A DNA stretch of 25,698 bases from an uncultured Desulfobacterales bacterium. Its GTDB lineage: Bacteria > Desulfobacterota > Desulfobacteria > Desulfobacterales > JAFDCJ01. The first letter of the stretch is position 1; every line of letters begins with the position of its first letter. This document shows positions 24,383-25,698 of this stretch, piece after piece. Both the position numbers and the translations under genes were made by a program. The stretch is taken from assembly GCA_945787595.1 (NCBI GenBank), contig CALZJV010000028.1, positions 1 to 25,698 on the forward strand. The letters are read 5' to 3'. Under the pieces are notes generated by a model. That model saw only the letters and a list, made by a program, of their open reading frames with translations, was not told the origin of the DNA and ran no database searches.

Positions 24383-25627
24383 ATGACTATAGGAAAAAAT
24401 CAGTTATTCGATTTCGATACTCCGGTGGAACGATACGCTACAGCCAGTCTGAAATGGGATAAATATAGGGATCGGGATATTATTCCCCTGTGGGTTGCCG
24501 ACATGGACTTTCGATCCCCCCCCGCCGTCATCAAAGCCTTGCAGCAACGGGTCGCCTACGGTGTATTCGGGTATACCCTTACCCCGCAGGAATTAAATGA
24601 AATAGTAGTTGTCATGCTTAAAAATCTCTATGGTTGGGAGGTCGAACCCGGATGGCTGGTATGGCTGCCGGGCCTGGTTACCGGTCTCAATGTGGTTTGC
24701 CGTGCTTTGGGTGAGCAAGGAGATGACGTGATGACGACGGTGCCGGTCTATCCGCCGTTTTTAACGGCCCCCGAGCATTTCCGCCGTAATTTAATTAAGG
24801 TACCACTTATTGAAAAAAAAAACCGATGGAAATTCGATTTCGATCGACTTGAAAAATCGATAACTGCCAATACCCGGGTTTTCATTCTCTGCAATCCCCA
24901 TAACCCGGTGGGACGCGTTTATACCAGGAATGAACTAGAAACCCTTGCCGCCATCTGTAAAAAACACAATGTCGTGATATGCTCCGATGAGATCCATTGC
25001 GGACTGATACTGGACAAGGACAAACCCCATATCCCGACAGCCTCACTGGACCCGGAAACGGCTGAACGCACAATTACCCTGATGGCGGCCAGCAAGACCT
25101 TCAATCTCCCCGGTTTGGGATGTGCATTTGCCGTGATTTGTGAAAAGAACCTGCGGCGGAAATTTAAAGAAGCTATGGCCGGGATTGTACCCAGGGTCAA
25201 CACGCTGGGATATACGGCCTCAAGGGTGGCATTTGAAGACTGCAGCGACTGGCATGAAGCTTTGTTAGACTATCTGAGGGGCAATCGAGATACCGTTCAG
25301 GGAGCCGTCAATCGAATGCCGTTTCTTTCAATGGCTCCCGTGGAAGCCACATATCTTGCCTGGATTGATATGCGGGCTGCCGGGATAAGAAATCCGGCAG
25401 CTTTTTTCGAAGATGCGGGGGTGGGTCTTCAAGATGGGATTGAGTTTGACGGACCCGGTTTTGTGCGGCTGAATTTTGGATGTTCCCGAAGTTTACTGGA
25501 GAAAGCCTTGCTAAGAATGGCAGCGGCGATGGAAGATTATTTTAAAGGAAAAGGGGCACAGATCGAAAGCGCCGGTAAAAGCCGGCAAAGAGTAGGGGTT
25601 GAAAGTCCTCCGCATGGTAATGGTTAG
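24383..25627 (+). CDS. MalY/PatB-type PLP aminotransferase or cystathionine beta-lyase
   Basis: The fold-type I PLP enzyme shows VADMDF near the N-terminus, FILCNPHNPVGRVYTRNELE (from 167), SDEIH (201-205) and the PLP lysine in MAASKTFNLPGL (K238). MalY/PatB relatives split cystathionine or cysteine conjugates to pyruvate, ammonia and a thiol. AAAGGA precedes ATG 24383. The family usually runs to about 385-400 residues; here 414 are open. The last conserved part is LLRMAAAMEDYF (near 25550). The final ~20 residues are read through a hairpin and sequence that looks like the start of a group II intron, so the natural C-terminus may have been replaced. Confidence 0.88.
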   Translation: MTIGKNQLFDFDTPVERYATASLKWDKYRDRDIIPLWVADMDFRSPPAVIKALQQRVAYGVFGYTLTPQELNEIVVVMLKNLYGWEVEPGWLVWLPGLVTGLNVVCRALGEQGDDVMTTVPVYPPFLTAPEHFRRNLIKVPLIEKKNRWKFDFDRLEKSITANTRVFILCNPHNPVGRVYTRNELETLAAICKKHNVVICSDEIHCGLILDKDKPHIPTASLDPETAERTITLMAASKTFNLPGLGCAFAVICEKNLRRKFKEAMAGIVPRVNTLGYTASRVAFEDCSDWHEALLDYLRGNRDTVQGAVNRMPFLSMAPVEATYLAWIDMRAAGIRNPAAFFEDAGVGLQDGIEFDGPGFVRLNFGCSRSLLEKALLRMAAAMEDYFKGKGAQIESAGKSRQRVGVESPPHGNG

Positions 25628-25698
25628 CGACCAGCCGTGACCCCGAGTCATGCGTCGGCTTCCCGTAAGGGGGCGGCGAAGCGTTGACAGGGGGCGTG
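25585..25698 (+). mobile_element. Possible 5' domain of a group II intron (partial)
   Basis: The sequence after the aminotransferase has the character of the structured RNA at the start of a bacterial group II intron. It has the GGGGTTGAAAGTCCTC block (25595-25610), repeated short paired segments, and a stem TTCCC-GTAA-GGGGG (25660-25673) closed by a GNRA-type tetraloop. It then continues GAAGCGTTGACAGGGGG to the window edge. The exact 5' splice site (GTGYG) could not be placed; the hairpin GCCGG/CCGGC at 25571-25586 may be part of it or precede it. The intron-encoded protein would lie outside the window. This identification rests on remembered pattern and is moderate only. Confidence 0.45.

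Overview
The window looks like a chromosome segment of a Deltaproteobacterium, probably a sulfate-reducing Desulfobacterales relative. This is inferred from overall gene content, a probable selenoprotein and the style of the intergenic repeats; no single marker proves it. GC content is moderate, and most genes are ordinary housekeeping or metabolic genes separated by repeat-rich spacers.

Layout. (1) 1-716: the 3' end of a 23S rRNA gene, a 5S rRNA gene and a strong intrinsic terminator close an rRNA operon. (2) 1058-1969: an exported DUF3179-family protein whose reading frame is crossed by an in-frame UGA. The UGA sits exactly at the conserved Cys of the family and is followed at the right distance by a perfect hairpin with a GGUCU loop. 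I read it as a selenoprotein; it is the main finding here. The predicted 303-residue product has no cysteine at all, so the Sec would be its only thiol-like residue. (3) 1980-2646, minus strand: a truncated GNAT acetyltransferase remnant and a small FKBP/SlyD-like protein with a Cys-rich tail. (4) 3157-9284, minus strand: an HpnA-like sugar epimerase/reductase; a tightly overlapped operon of APC amino-acid permease, PLP-dependent ACC-deaminase/D-cysteine-desulfhydrase-like enzyme and GMC flavin oxidoreductase; and a SAM methyltransferase. (5) 9511-11894, plus strand: nucleotide-sugar genes (UDP-glucose 6-dehydrogenase and glucose-1-phosphate thymidylyltransferase), which supply precursors for surface polysaccharide. 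(6) 12189-17269: ileS, lspA and holA (DNA polymerase III delta). (7) 17700-19590: three small uncharacterised proteins and an aldo/keto reductase. (8) 20164-25627: an AIM24/TIGR00266 protein, a protein with a C-terminal J domain, a large unknown lipoprotein, and a MalY/PatB-type aminotransferase/C-S lyase whose last codons run into what looks like the 5' part of a group II intron at the window edge.

Between the genes lies a second layer. Almost every spacer carries an inverted-repeat pair whose arms are built from short near-repeats of 7-14 bases, different in sequence from spacer to spacer but alike in architecture. Two spacers (4141-4540 and 8335-8726) are paralogous composites with the same conserved outer blocks and different self-complementary cores. 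A small GGCYC...GRGCC hairpin recurs at three places with paired base changes. Some gene 3' ends, including stop codons, lie inside these repeats.

No CRISPR array, tRNA gene, complete insertion sequence or phage gene was seen. Selenocysteine machinery (selA, selB, selC, selD) is not in the window and would have to be elsewhere in the genome.
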